From Deltaproteobacteria bacterium (GTDB lineage: Bacteria; Desulfobacterota; Desulfobacteria; Desulfobacterales; ETH-SRB1): a stretch of 34,574 nucleotides of DNA. The notes under the pieces are model-generated. The model made no database searches, was not told where the DNA came from, and saw only the letters and a program-made list of their open reading frames with translations. Location: NCBI GenBank assembly GCA_030272815.1, contig JAJSZT010000036.1:1-34574 (forward strand). Direction: 5' to 3'. Shown piece after piece: positions 16,854 through 26,452 of this stretch. Within the stretch, counting starts at the first letter, position 1; each line of letters begins with the position of its first letter. The position numbers were made by a program, and so were the translations under genes.

Positions 16854-18614
16854 TTACTTTTGCGTGACCCTTAGAACCTCTTCAATTGTGCTGATACCTT
16901 TTAAAACCTTTTGTATGCCGTCCTGGCGCAGTGTGATCATGTTATAATTTAAAGCCTCCTTTTTTATCAGGTTCGAATCATAGGTTTTAAGTATCAGCTT
17001 TTTCAACTTGCCGCTCAGAACCATTATTTCAAAAATACCTATCCTTCCCCTGTAGCCGGTATTAAAACATTTTTCACATCCACTTGCTCTGTAAATCGTA
17101 GTATTTTTTACATGGTCAGGTGTAATGCCCGCGCTTTTAAGAGCCATACCATCAGGTGTATATGGCTTTTTGCAGTGGCTGCAAAGAACTCTGACCAGTC
17201 TTTGCGCTGCAACGGCTATAACCGAAGACGAAATTAAAAAAGGTTCGATGCCGATATCAACAAGGCGGGTAATAGCGCTTGCAGAGTCGTTTGTATGAAG
17301 TGTTGAGAAGACAAGATGTCCTGTAAGCGCTGACTGGACAGCTATTTCCGCTGTTTCTTTATCTCGTATTTCACCTATCAGTATGATATCAGGGTCCTGT
17401 CTGACAATTGATCTCAGGCCACGCGCGAAGGTAAGACCTATCTTAGGATTAACCTGTATCTGGCTAATCCCTTTGAGCCGATATTCAACAGGGTCTTCTA
17501 TGGTGATAATGTTGATTTCGGGTTTGTTTATGGATGATAAAATTGCATACAGCGTTGTTGTTTTGCCGCTTCCCGTGGGTCCGGTTATAAGGATAATACC
17601 GTTTGGCGACTTAACAAGATTTTTTAGGAGATCAAGCCGTTCGGGCTCCAGGCCAATATCCGGAAGTCTGAGAAATGAACCTGATTTATTAAGAAGTCTC
17701 ATCACTACACGCTCTCCAAACGAGGTCGGGATTGTTGAAATCCGTACGTCGATCTCCTGGTCGCCTATTTTTACATCCAGACGCCCGTCCTGGGGAAGGC
17801 GTTTTTCAGCGATGTTCATCTTTGCCATAACCTTGATTCTGGAGATCAGAGCCGGCTGTATCCATTTCGGAGGGGTAAGCAGATCATAGAGAATACCATC
17901 CACACGGTATCTGACCTTGAAACTGTCCTGATAAGGCTCAATGTGTATATCGCTTGAGCGGGCCTTTACTGATTGAGAAATAATATGGTTCACGAGTTTG
18001 ATGATAGGTGCATCACTGGTGTCATCCAGAAGATCCGCTCTATCCTCAATTTCACTGATGATAGTGGCGCTGTTTTCTTCCATATCCTGCACCAGTTGCT
18101 CAGCGGAATCCTGGCTCAGGTCATATGAGATGTTTATAACAGAAAGAATTGCATTCTTTGTTGAAAGAACAACTTTAAAATCTTCCAGCCCGAGAATCCT
18201 GATCAGATCATCAAGTGGCTGGAACGAGGCAGGATTATTTATAGCGATTATGCAGTCAGGGGCATGAAAATCTTCTTTTGTGTTTGGATGGTCCTGTTGA
18301 TCAAGTCTGTTTTCAGAGTCAGGGGTATGGTTGCTTCTTTCCAGCGGAACCATGGTATATTTCTTTAGAAATTGAATCGGCACATGCCGGGTAAAGTCGG
18401 ATTTGAAATTGTCAAGCCGAAGCTCGGGCTGGAAAGGGATATCGTACTGGATGCTTAATGCTTCAAGAAGTTGTGCCTCAGTAATTAAATTTTTCCGGAT
18501 AAGTATTTCTCCGAAAGCACCTCCTTTTTCTTTTTTTATCTTTTGAACTTCGCTAATATCTTCTTCTGAAATGCCGAAGTTGTCTTTAAGTATTTCTGAA
18601 AGATGTCTTAACAT
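16854..18614 (-). CDS. gspE: Type II secretion ATPase GspE
   Basis: The 586-residue cytoplasmic ATPase energises pseudopilus growth. It has an N-terminal GspE/MshEN domain (about 1-165), the N2 domain, Walker A GPTGSGKTTT (345-354), Asp-box and Walker B ILIGEIRD (411-418), the histidine box TGHLVFSTLHTNDS, and a zinc-binding CxxC pair (C478/C481 and C513/C516). A polar stretch around 93-118 (RSNHTPDSENRLDQQDHP) looks like an insertion or linker. Its SD AAGGAG overlaps the end of gspD. It is the last core gsp gene of the operon. Confidence 0.97.
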   Translation of the reverse strand: MLRHLSEILKDNFGISEEDISEVQKIKKEKGGAFGEILIRKNLITEAQLLEALSIQYDIPFQPELRLDNFKSDFTRHVPIQFLKKYTMVPLERSNHTPDSENRLDQQDHPNTKEDFHAPDCIIAINNPASFQPLDDLIRILGLEDFKVVLSTKNAILSVINISYDLSQDSAEQLVQDMEENSATIISEIEDRADLLDDTSDAPIIKLVNHIISQSVKARSSDIHIEPYQDSFKVRYRVDGILYDLLTPPKWIQPALISRIKVMAKMNIAEKRLPQDGRLDVKIGDQEIDVRISTIPTSFGERVVMRLLNKSGSFLRLPDIGLEPERLDLLKNLVKSPNGIILITGPTGSGKTTTLYAILSSINKPEINIITIEDPVEYRLKGISQIQVNPKIGLTFARGLRSIVRQDPDIILIGEIRDKETAEIAVQSALTGHLVFSTLHTNDSASAITRLVDIGIEPFLISSSVIAVAAQRLVRVLCSHCKKPYTPDGMALKSAGITPDHVKNTTIYRASGCEKCFNTGYRGRIGIFEIMVLSGKLKKLILKTYDSNLIKKEALNYNMITLRQDGIQKVLKGISTIEEVLRVTQK

Positions 18615-18623
18615 ATTGTAAGC

Positions 18624-20591
18624 TCACTCCTTCTTGTACATCTTGATGTTGCCTTCTTTTATTTTGTCGATCTGATCTTTCTTCTTTTTGTAAACCGTAT
18701 CTGCTTCCGCAGGATTTTTTACAACATGGGGTGTGAGAAAAATAAAAAGATTGGTCTTGTCACTTGATTTTGACATTGACTTGAAAGCCCATTCAAGCAC
18801 AGGTATATCTCCAAGACATGGAACCTTGTATTCTGTATTTGAAAAGCTGTCGTCGATAAGTCCGCCTATAACAACGGTATTTTTATCCTTGACAATAACT
18901 GTTGTATCAATAGTACGCTTTAAAGTGGTTGGATGAAACCCTACGCTGGTTGATTCCAGTTTGGTTACCTCCTGAGAAATGTTGAGGCGGACCATCCGAT
19001 CCTTGCTGATTTGAGGCGTAATCTTCAAGGTTATCCCGACATCCTTGTATTCATAAGAACTGTATGTGTCGGTCGCGCCCTCGGCAGCCGATTTAGTTTG
19101 ATAAGGTATATTTTTTCCAACAGTGATACTTGCTTCCTCATTATCTGTGGTTAGAATCTGCGGTGTTGAAAGTATATGAACATCTTTGTCCTTCTTATAG
19201 GCATGTATGACCGCCGCCAGGTTGGGAAAGATAATGTCTCCGATTTTAACAAATTCACCAAAGATACCCAGAGAAAACCCGGAAGGCAAAAAAATAGGGT
19301 CTGTGTCTGTACCGGGAACCATTTTCCCTAAGTTGCTGTAATTACTTTCGCCGCCAAAGCCGCCGTAAATGGATTCTGCCTTACTCGGACCATCATAGCC
19401 TGTCTCGCCGCCCGCCTGCCACTCTGTTCCAAGATTAAATTCCTTGTTCACATTTACTTCCATGATCAAGCATTCAATATAGACCATTGCCCTTGGAATA
19501 TCCAGTTTCTTTATTATTTCTTCAATGACCAGATAGTCATCCTTTTCCGCCATAATAATGAGGCTGTTGGTGGCCTTATCCGCTTTTATTATGACATCGC
19601 CTGAAATAAGAGGGGCTTCTTTTTTTCCTTTGGCGGGGCTTTGCTTTTTTGCCGGCAGTTCCTGGAGAACCTTTGCCAGATCTTCGGCCGTGGCATTTTC
19701 AAGATAATAAACACGGATTTTCTCTTTACCTCGCGGAACCTCCCTGTCAAGCAGCTTAACAAGCTTTTTAATCCTGACAGTATCATTTTCGCTGGCAAGC
19801 AAAACAATTGTGTTTGTTCGCTCATCAGCTACAAATGTGACTACTTTATCCGGATCTTTTTTCTTCGATTTTACTGTTGTTTTGAAGATGGAACTTAATA
19901 TTTTAACAAGTTTTGTCGCATCGGAAAATTCAATAGGTATTACCGATATCTCCTGGCCGATGCCTGTGATGTCAATTAATTTGAGAATTCGGACAAGTCT
20001 TATAATATTTGAATAGACATCTGTAACTATCAGCATATTTGTCGGAGGATAGGACAGTATCACGCTGCTTTTAGAGATCATTGGCGCAAAAAGCCGTTTT
20101 ATTTCATCTGAATCAGCGTATGTTAAGGGTATAATTTGTGTGACTATTTTATCTTCCGGAGAAGTAAGCTCATCTTTAAATCTGGTTTCAATATTCTTTG
20201 ATCGTGCGTCAGGCGCTGGTATGATTTTGATTATTTTATCGGTTTTTACCGTGGCGTAGCCATTGACCTCAAGAACGGATTCAAAGACCTTGTAAGCCTC
20301 TTTCACTGATATTTTGGTAGGAGAAATTATTGTCACTTTTCCCTTTACCCGCTTATCTACAACAAAATTCTTACCGGTAAGTTCACTGATGAATTTGATA
20401 AAGACATTAATATCAACGTCATTGAAATCTATGGAAACGAATCGTTCGACTTCTTTGTTTGTATTTGGAGATTCAGCAGCATTTCCGGATGTTGTGGCTG
20501 ATTGCGCCATTAAAGAACCTGTAAAAAAGAACAAATAGATGCAGACAGATAAGCATAAAATATTTTTTGAAGCATTGGTGTATGATTTCAT
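18624..20591 (-). CDS. gspD: Type II secretion secretin GspD
   Basis: The outer-membrane channel of the secretion system. From Met at 20591 the protein has 655 residues: signal peptide (hydrophobic LCLSVCIYLFFFTGSLMAQ), N0 domain (SIDFNDVDINVFIKFISEL), N1-N3 repeats with LTYADSDEIKRLFAPMISK and TNMLIVTDV, and the secretin core ending with VGKNIPYQTKS, KDVGITLKITPQI and the VIGGLIDDS motif. The frame is open upstream to a GTG at 20681 that overlaps the gspC stop (TAGTG). I prefer 20591 because it puts the signal peptide at the N-terminus, although its SD is weak. No lipobox is seen. Confidence 0.93.
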   Translation of the reverse strand: MKSYTNASKNILCLSVCIYLFFFTGSLMAQSATTSGNAAESPNTNKEVERFVSIDFNDVDINVFIKFISELTGKNFVVDKRVKGKVTIISPTKISVKEAYKVFESVLEVNGYATVKTDKIIKIIPAPDARSKNIETRFKDELTSPEDKIVTQIIPLTYADSDEIKRLFAPMISKSSVILSYPPTNMLIVTDVYSNIIRLVRILKLIDITGIGQEISVIPIEFSDATKLVKILSSIFKTTVKSKKKDPDKVVTFVADERTNTIVLLASENDTVRIKKLVKLLDREVPRGKEKIRVYYLENATAEDLAKVLQELPAKKQSPAKGKKEAPLISGDVIIKADKATNSLIIMAEKDDYLVIEEIIKKLDIPRAMVYIECLIMEVNVNKEFNLGTEWQAGGETGYDGPSKAESIYGGFGGESNYSNLGKMVPGTDTDPIFLPSGFSLGIFGEFVKIGDIIFPNLAAVIHAYKKDKDVHILSTPQILTTDNEEASITVGKNIPYQTKSAAEGATDTYSSYEYKDVGITLKITPQISKDRMVRLNISQEVTKLESTSVGFHPTTLKRTIDTTVIVKDKNTVVIGGLIDDSFSNTEYKVPCLGDIPVLEWAFKSMSKSSDKTNLFIFLTPHVVKNPAEADTVYKKKKDQIDKIKEGNIKMYKKE

Positions 20592-20680
20592 TTTAAGTCT
20601 CAAAATACCCAATATATTCTTGCGGTTAAAATTTGCGCCTTCCTTGAACTTGAAAAAATTTTCTAGTTTTCGTTCGGGCA

Positions 20681-21517
20681 CTATTTAATATGATAATTAA
20701 TAGTTTTTTGCCGGCCTCTTCGTTTTAGTTGAAGCTGAACATTGGATGATGACTTCAGACTTTCATAAAACTTCGGAGCATCATCAACTGATTCAATATT
20801 TTTTCCATTAACTCCTGTAATAATATCCCCGCTTTTCAATCCCATTTCTGAGAATATGGATCCTGATTTGATACTGCTCAGAATAAGACCATTTGGTTTT
20901 CCATTAGAAAAATGAGGCCGTATTCTTACCTGTTTCATGAGATCATTTACATTTTTAACAGCATTGTCAATCTGTGAACGTTTTATGGTAATATTTTGCG
21001 AAAAAGATCCCTTTGATCTCTTAGAGGAGATGATTGATTTATAATCGCTAGCCACTTTTTCCAGTTCCAGGATTTCATCTTTGCCGTTAACATTTAAAAC
21101 AACCTTTTCTCTTAAAATTATTTTTAGTGTTGCATTTTGTATTGTATCGCCAACTTTGTAAAGATTTTGTTTTTTTCCTTTTTGTTCTTCAATGACGGCA
21201 TATGTTTTGCCACTGTCACCTGTAACCGTTCCCCATAATTTTAAGTTTAGATCCGTTTGTTTCAGCGCCTCAATATTAACCGGTTCTATTTTATTTGTTC
21301 TCTTTTTTGTATTGAAAAGATTCCGTTCAATTATTGTGTTGTAATAGGATATTGGATGAACAGTTCCATCTTCGGGTGATGATATCTGTTTGCCCATTGA
21401 TATGACCGGATGTACATGATCAAGTTTACTGGCTGTTGTTATATAAAAAGCATTTACAGCAAAATATATGGCGGCTGATATTAAAAAGACATTTAAAATG
21501 TTAAAGTATATTTTCAT
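20681..21517 (-). CDS. gspC: Type II secretion inner-membrane protein GspC
   Basis: The 278-residue bitopic protein has one N-terminal transmembrane helix (about 7-27), an HR domain around residues 58-150 (YYNTIIERNLFNTKK, LKLWGTVTGDSGKTYAVIEE, YKVGDTI), which binds the N0 domain of the secretin, and a C-terminal PDZ domain (GSIFSEMGLKSGDIITGVNG, about 217-236) thought to help select substrates. It links inner-membrane platform and secretin. Position just upstream of gspD fits. Confidence 0.93.
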   Translation of the reverse strand: MKIYFNILNVFLISAAIYFAVNAFYITTASKLDHVHPVISMGKQISSPEDGTVHPISYYNTIIERNLFNTKKRTNKIEPVNIEALKQTDLNLKLWGTVTGDSGKTYAVIEEQKGKKQNLYKVGDTIQNATLKIILREKVVLNVNGKDEILELEKVASDYKSIISSKRSKGSFSQNITIKRSQIDNAVKNVNDLMKQVRIRPHFSNGKPNGLILSSIKSGSIFSEMGLKSGDIITGVNGKNIESVDDAPKFYESLKSSSNVQLQLKRRGRQKTINYHIK

Positions 21518-21564
21518 ATTGCTATTTCAAATCTCCACTCTCTGCTCCCATCTCCCTGCTTTCT

Positions 21565-22101
21565 TTAGATTTCAGATGTTTCAACCCGTAAAAGCGCATT
21601 TATAAAAGGCTCTTTTTTGCCTGTTTTTGAAATTGAAAGTCTTGTGATGTACACAATATTTTTTGATGTTTCTACCATATGCAGGAAAAATGTCAGTTCT
21701 TTGAGCGTTATGGCCTGAAGCTTCATTGCTACAATTGAGGTCTTGTATCCAGTGTTTTTATCGACAGAAGTCGAAGGCTTCATATAATTTATATTGTTTT
21801 TTATGCCCGCTTTATCTGAAAGTTTGTCAAGAAAGGAAAAAAGGGTAAAATCTTTTTCCCTTTTTGAAAATTGAACCCTTGCCAGTTCAGCCCCTCTGTT
21901 CATGGCATCATATTTTGATTTTAAAAGTTGTATCTCTTCGAGCTGGCCTGATTTAACCGGAATGGCTCTGGTTATACGCTTCCTTTTTTCAATAAAGGGG
22001 GATATAATAAATTGAATTAATACAATAAAGCATATAAGACCTGATACAGCATAAATTGAATATTTTTCACGTTTATTCAGTTTCATATTATTGAGAACCA
22101 C
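21565..22101 (-). CDS. gspM: Type II secretion platform protein GspM
   Basis: The 178-residue protein has one N-terminal transmembrane helix (YAVSGLICFIVLIQFIISPF) followed by a coiled-coil-like stretch and a small ferredoxin-like C-terminal domain (LQAITLKELTFFLHMVETS, VYITRLSISKTG), as in GspM/PilO proteins. It partners GspL. Start is either the GTG at 22101, overlapping the gspL stop as TAGTG, or the ATG at 22086; neither has an SD, so coupling from gspL is likely. Confidence 0.85.
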   Translation of the reverse strand: MVLNNMKLNKREKYSIYAVSGLICFIVLIQFIISPFIEKRKRITRAIPVKSGQLEEIQLLKSKYDAMNRGAELARVQFSKREKDFTLFSFLDKLSDKAGIKNNINYMKPSTSVDKNTGYKTSIVAMKLQAITLKELTFFLHMVETSKNIVYITRLSISKTGKKEPFINALLRVETSEI

Positions 22102-23591
22102 TATAACTTAATTTGCAGCTTAAAGCGTACACGGTTGTCGGATTTGTCCATGTTGGCAGAGCTGATTGTTACTTTATTGAACAAATCCGACTGTTCCAGC
22201 CCGCGCTTTATATCATCCACAGCATTGAAACTGTTTGTGTCTCCGGCAATCAATACGCTTTCCATATCCACTACAAGATTTGTAAGGTTAACATCAATGT
22301 CCCTGGGCGTAAACTCACTGATATCCTTTAAAATGTCAATAGCATATGTATGTTTGCCGGTTTCTCCGGAAAACATTGACGATTTTTGAGCCTCTTTTAA
22401 CTTTACACGCATCTGCTGAATTGGATCGACAATATTTTTTACATCAGGGAATGTTGTTTTGAAGATATCGGTTATTTGATTATTCAGGCTGGCCAGCTTT
22501 TTCTCCATTGAATGAGTTTTGAGGACAACATTAATAAATATTAAAGCCAGAACCAGCCCTGCAAGTATTCCTGTTTTGATTAAACTTTTTTTGTGCTCCA
22601 CCCAGTAATTTTTTGCCGCAAATGGGCCTTTGAGAAAATTAAAAACTTTAAACCCCTCAATTTCTGACAGAGCAAGGGCCAGCGCGTTGTCCATTTGTTC
22701 CGGTTTCCAGGACAATGCAGGATTCTTTCTGGTAAAGCCTGTGTGGCTGAGAAGATCGGTTCGTTTGGCAGATATTCCCAGTATGCGCTCCATATCCTGC
22801 TTGTAATTTACTGTATCAGAATTGTATCCTGTAATAAATATTTCATCCGGCTGAAGATTAAAACCAAAAATCTCTTCACTATCATAAAGTGTCCGCTTAA
22901 TTTCATTGCAGAGCGATTCCTTTATTGATGAACCGGCCGTGCCTGTTGGAAAGGAACGTATGAGATATATCTGTCCTGCAACATGAATAAACACAGAGCA
23001 GTTCCTGTTGCCCATATCGACAAAAAGCCGGTTTTCAGGCACAGTTGTGTCACTGGAAAGACAGAGCGCTGTTGGATAGCCTCCAACAGTAACAATTTTG
23101 GGTTTGATATTAAAGGACGCAAGTGTGTTAAGGTATGATTTTAGCGCGGGTTTTTCAACTGCGGCCGCAATGACATCTGTAGAATCAACGGAATCTGATC
23201 GACCCTGCAACTTTATGGAATTATAATCTATTATGAGATCATCCACAAGAAACGGCAGTGTTGACTCAAGCTCATAAGGCAGTATTTGTTTTATTTTTTT
23301 TTGTTCCTTGAAGGGGAGCTTAATATTTCTGTAAGATATTTGGTTTGCGGGAAATGAAGCAATACAGACAGAACCTGCTATATCCATTTTTTTTGTAATA
23401 ATATCAAGGGAGTATGATATTATGCTCTCAAGATCTTTTTGATCTGATATCGGAACATATTCATGAGCTTCTATAAAGTTTTCCTTAATATTATTCTTTA
23501 CTAACACTGCAGATACAGAATCATATCGAATATCAAGCCCAAGGACCTTCTTGCTCATGGCATTTAAAAATATATTTTGAAGCTTTTTCAT
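22101..23591 (-). CDS. gspL: Type II secretion platform protein GspL
   Basis: The 496-residue protein has a cytoplasmic actin-like ATPase-fold domain related to PilM (about residues 14-300: VLGLDIRYDSVSAVLV, QILPYELESTLPF, RLFVDMGNRNCSVFI), a transmembrane helix (about 338-357) and a periplasmic ferredoxin-like domain (IDVNLTNLVVDMESVLIAGD). GspL recruits GspE to the membrane and binds GspM. Methionine 12 gives an alternative start closer to the usual N-terminus. Neither start has a strong SD. Confidence 0.92.
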   Translation of the reverse strand: MKKLQNIFLNAMSKKVLGLDIRYDSVSAVLVKNNIKENFIEAHEYVPISDQKDLESIISYSLDIITKKMDIAGSVCIASFPANQISYRNIKLPFKEQKKIKQILPYELESTLPFLVDDLIIDYNSIKLQGRSDSVDSTDVIAAAVEKPALKSYLNTLASFNIKPKIVTVGGYPTALCLSSDTTVPENRLFVDMGNRNCSVFIHVAGQIYLIRSFPTGTAGSSIKESLCNEIKRTLYDSEEIFGFNLQPDEIFITGYNSDTVNYKQDMERILGISAKRTDLLSHTGFTRKNPALSWKPEQMDNALALALSEIEGFKVFNFLKGPFAAKNYWVEHKKSLIKTGILAGLVLALIFINVVLKTHSMEKKLASLNNQITDIFKTTFPDVKNIVDPIQQMRVKLKEAQKSSMFSGETGKHTYAIDILKDISEFTPRDIDVNLTNLVVDMESVLIAGDTNSFNAVDDIKRGLEQSDLFNKVTISSANMDKSDNRVRFKLQIKL

Positions 23592-23610
23592 AATACTTGA
23601 TATATCAGAC

Positions 23611-24663
23611 TTACTCTGTCTGCCAGCTTAAAATTTTGCATTTCCATTTGTTCGATGTATTATCTTTTATGCGCTGAACTATTGCTGTTGTTGTCATTTC
23701 CATTTCCCGCAGTTTCGCAACAGACACAATTCGGAAAAAATCGCTTGAAGTCGTGATAAGCTCCGGATCAATTGTAATATCGTTGCACCCGGATACATGC
23801 TTATACCACGTTAAACTTGAAAGGTCATGTATATATTCCAAATCGGTTTTTTCCTGCCGAAAATCAAATATTTCCTGTGCAAGATGTTCATTTCCTGAAG
23901 GCAGGAGCGCCGTTAGAACCGGAAGCTCTGCTGTGTTGATATTTATTTTACCTTCATAAGCGCCGGAATCCGTTATTCCATAGATAGTCGTATATCTGGA
24001 AATACCCGGTTGTTCTTCATGGCCGTAGAAAAGATCGGACGTAATGCCTCTGATAAGAGCAAGTTCGTCAAGGTAAGTTAGCTGACCGTTTCTGCTGGAA
24101 TATGAAGGATCGAGAGACTGATAATAATCTGATTCAGCCCCGTTTAGCCCGGTAATCGCATCATCATCGCCCGAATCAAGCCAGTCTTTAACAGAGTTTA
24201 TAATTGTTCTGGGCTCAATCTCTTCAAACAGATCATCTTGAAAGATGAAATAGCTCAAAAAACGGTCCCACATAAACATCTGGGCATCATTTGACTCGCG
24301 TCCTTCAGGGAATCGAACAATAGCGTTTGCCTGGATTCTGCTTAGTTCGTCGCTGATTGAAACTGTGACCTTTCCATCCTCAAATGGAATGTCATTAAGT
24401 ACCTCTATTGTTTTCTCCGGATCAGCCCAGCCTTCCTGCATAGAGTCTATTTCCGATTCCTTTTTATCCTTTATAAGCATTGCCATTGCCGCATTTATAC
24501 CGGATGACGATATATGCAAAAGAGTCAGCCGGTCACGAGCAGCAGCAGTTGTCATAACAGCCAAGCCGGCATTTCTGCGTAATTCCAATGATACTGCAAT
24601 TAATACAGTTATAATGGATAACGTAATCAGCAGGGCTATTCCATGATTGTTTTTTAGCATCAT
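23611..24663 (-). CDS. gspK: Type II secretion minor pseudopilin GspK
   Basis: The 350-residue protein is far longer than other pseudopilins, as expected for GspK. It has a prepilin leader ending in Gly (MMLKNNHG then IALLITLSIITVL) and lacks the Glu at +5 that other pseudopilins carry, a known feature of GspK at the pseudopilus tip. The body has the GspK alpha-domain insert (VKDWLDSGDDDAITGLNGAE, YLDELALIRGI) and a helix-hairpin-helix-like part. It forms the tip with GspI and GspJ. Confidence 0.93.
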   Translation of the reverse strand: MMLKNNHGIALLITLSIITVLIAVSLELRRNAGLAVMTTAAARDRLTLLHISSSGINAAMAMLIKDKKESEIDSMQEGWADPEKTIEVLNDIPFEDGKVTVSISDELSRIQANAIVRFPEGRESNDAQMFMWDRFLSYFIFQDDLFEEIEPRTIINSVKDWLDSGDDDAITGLNGAESDYYQSLDPSYSSRNGQLTYLDELALIRGITSDLFYGHEEQPGISRYTTIYGITDSGAYEGKININTAELPVLTALLPSGNEHLAQEIFDFRQEKTDLEYIHDLSSLTWYKHVSGCNDITIDPELITTSSDFFRIVSVAKLREMEMTTTAIVQRIKDNTSNKWKCKILSWQTE

Positions 24664-24695
24664 TTCAGGTTTTTAAAAAGACTTTTTTGCCCCCC

Positions 24696-25388
24696 TCATT
24701 CCTCAACTGTTTTTTCTCTGTGAACCGGTATGGCCACCACGGTTTCGAAGAGTTGAAAATCTGAATCGTTGCCGATTTCGAGTTTTATGCTTATTGCTAC
24801 AGGCGTTTCATGCCCGAACCGTTCAAGATCAGAATCCCAATTTTCATGTTCGGCTCCTTCCTGATCATAATAAATGAACGTGAGTGATTTGATGTTTTCA
24901 CACAATACAGGGTCGCTTTTTTTTTCTTCAAATGGCTTGTAGGAGCACATGTTGTTTGCGCGCTTCAGCACAAAATCGTTTTCATTGCCTGCCTGAACAT
25001 AATAAACTATTTCCGATAGTTTGCTTTGAGGTTTATATTTAATTGGCACATGAGCAAGTGAAGTAAATCTAAGCCTTGAAAAGTTGGCGCCATCTACATC
25101 TGAGATGTCTCCTGCAATTCGGTAAGTATCCGGAAAGTCGTCAAAATCCGGAGGAGAGTATGCAGGTAGCAGGCATACATATATTGACTCCAGATCAACA
25201 ATCATCCGATTAAGGCAATTCTGTCCCATTTCATAGGATGAAATGGCTTTATCAACAGTTTCGGAACTGGACAAAACAAAATTATATGAACCAAAAACAG
25301 TTGTAATAACAATGGCAAATATAAAAATCGAAATCAGAATTTCAAGAAGTGTAAAACCAAAAGAGTTTTGAATTTTGATGTTAGTCAT
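24696..25388 (-). CDS. gspJ: Type II secretion minor pseudopilin GspJ
   Basis: The product from Met at 25388 is 230 residues with leader MTNIKIQNSFG and mature N-terminus FTLLEILISIFIFAIV, with Glu at +5 of the mature protein. The rest matches the GspJ size and pattern (YNFVLSSSETVDKAISSYE, LRFTSLAHV, IVYYVQ). The frame opens at 25412, overlapping gspI by 14 bp, but the ATG at 25388 has GGGAG at good spacing and a normal leader length. Confidence 0.92.
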   Translation of the reverse strand: MTNIKIQNSFGFTLLEILISIFIFAIVITTVFGSYNFVLSSSETVDKAISSYEMGQNCLNRMIVDLESIYVCLLPAYSPPDFDDFPDTYRIAGDISDVDGANFSRLRFTSLAHVPIKYKPQSKLSEIVYYVQAGNENDFVLKRANNMCSYKPFEEKKSDPVLCENIKSLTFIYYDQEGAEHENWDSDLERFGHETPVAISIKLEIGNDSDFQLFETVVAIPVHREKTVEE

Positions 25389-25398
25389 ATCCACTCCC

Positions 25399-25803
25399 TC
25401 AACCCCCAACAAACCTGTATTTTCTCAGGTTATAAGTGAGTTCATCGTTATTAAAGGATATAGTAACATCAATTTTTTTAAGATCTTTAGCGGTTGTGCC
25501 AAGAAAGTTAGATTCAATATCCTCTATTAATACGTTCCATCTGTATCCCGGGAATTCCTCCCCAAAATTTCCCGAATCATCTGTCAGTTCATTTGATGTG
25601 GTTATTTCAAGTTCCGCAATTTTGCCATGTGCCAGCAGCGGTGCGGTTGTATAAAATTTTACTGAGGCATTCATGGAGATGGTTTGGGTGTGCATTCTAT
25701 AAACAGCAACAAGGACAATGGCAATTATGGAGATTGATACCATGATTTCGAGCAATGTAAAGCCGGTAGCCGGCTCAATCTTCAAATCCCGAATATTTTT
25801 CAT
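25399..25803 (-). CDS. gspI: Type II secretion minor pseudopilin GspI
   Basis: A 134-residue pseudopilin with leader MKNIRDLKIEPATG and mature start FTLLEIMVSISIIAIVLVAV including Glu+5. The C-terminal half matches the small alpha/beta domain of GspI (APLLAHGKIAELEI, YRWNVLIEDIE). GspI nucleates the tip complex with GspJ and GspK. Its start lies 29 bp inside the end of gspH. Confidence 0.92.
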   Translation of the reverse strand: MKNIRDLKIEPATGFTLLEIMVSISIIAIVLVAVYRMHTQTISMNASVKFYTTAPLLAHGKIAELEITTSNELTDDSGNFGEEFPGYRWNVLIEDIESNFLGTTAKDLKKIDVTISFNNDELTYNLRKYRFVGG

Positions 25804-26305
25804 ACAGTTTTACCTTTGATAAAAAAGGTTCAATAAGAAAAGAGAACCGGTTGTTATCATCGTCTTTGATATGAATCAACGCCATGTCAGAATGGCCGTC
25901 AGGGTAAAAACAGATATCAGCCAGGCCGGATATGATTTTATTGTTGCCTGGGAACTCAACATCCAGCACTTCAACATCATCCGGAATCAAGAATCCTTGT
26001 TGTCCTGCTTTTAGAACCTCTTCTTCCGACATGGATTCATCTGTCACCCAAAGCTGTCTGCTTTCCATATCAACGTACATGGTATAAAGCTTCTGATCGC
26101 TGAAAGATTTTTCTTTTAAAGACTGCGATGTTATCATAATCCAGCGAGAAACTTTTTTTGTGTTATCCGGCATGGTTTTGTTATGAAAACGTGGAACCGA
26201 TACAAAAGTTATTATGCTGATGAGAGAGATAACAACGATTAGCTCAATAAGAGTAAATCCGTTGCTTTGCCGGAGACAGATCCGTGTTTTAACATATTTT
26301 TTCAT
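25775..26305 (-). CDS. gspH: Type II secretion minor pseudopilin GspH
   Basis: From Met at 26305 the product has 176 residues: leader MKKYVKTRICLRQSNG then FTLIELIVVISLISIITFVS with Glu+5, followed by a GspH/FimT-type domain. The frame is open to 26338, but that extra stretch reads into the repeat-rich island (a CACAAAGACACTAAG-type sequence), so I take 26305. The ATG has no SD, probably because the island replaced the native upstream sequence. GspH sits below the tip complex in the pseudopilus. Confidence 0.9.
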   Translation of the reverse strand: MKKYVKTRICLRQSNGFTLIELIVVISLISIITFVSVPRFHNKTMPDNTKKVSRWIMITSQSLKEKSFSDQKLYTMYVDMESRQLWVTDESMSEEEVLKAGQQGFLIPDDVEVLDVEFPGNNKIISGLADICFYPDGHSDMALIHIKDDDNNRFSFLIEPFLSKVKLYEKYSGFED

Positions 26306-26320
26306 CGATAAAATGTAATG

Positions 26321-26437
26321 GTCTAGCCACAAAGACACTAAGACACCAAGATTTTTGTGTTCACCGCAAAGACGCAGAGGACGCTAAGGTTAAGTTTTTT
26401 ATTGCTTTCCGTTGAGAGGACGGAAAGCAATAAGAAC
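26321..26437. repeat. Left flanking repeat of the GxxExxY island
   Basis: It begins with CACAAAGACACTAAGACACC and continues with CACCGCAAAGACGCAGAGGA (26362-26381), then a perfect 14-bp hairpin at 26399-26412/26420-26433 with loop TGAGAGG. The part 26360-26437 aligns as an inverted, imperfect copy (roughly three quarters identical by eye) of 27033-27112 on the other side of the gene. Such hairpin-bearing inverted flanks suggest a mobile or amplified unit. Confidence 0.7.
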
Positions 26438-26452
26438 CATCTGAAAAGTGGA

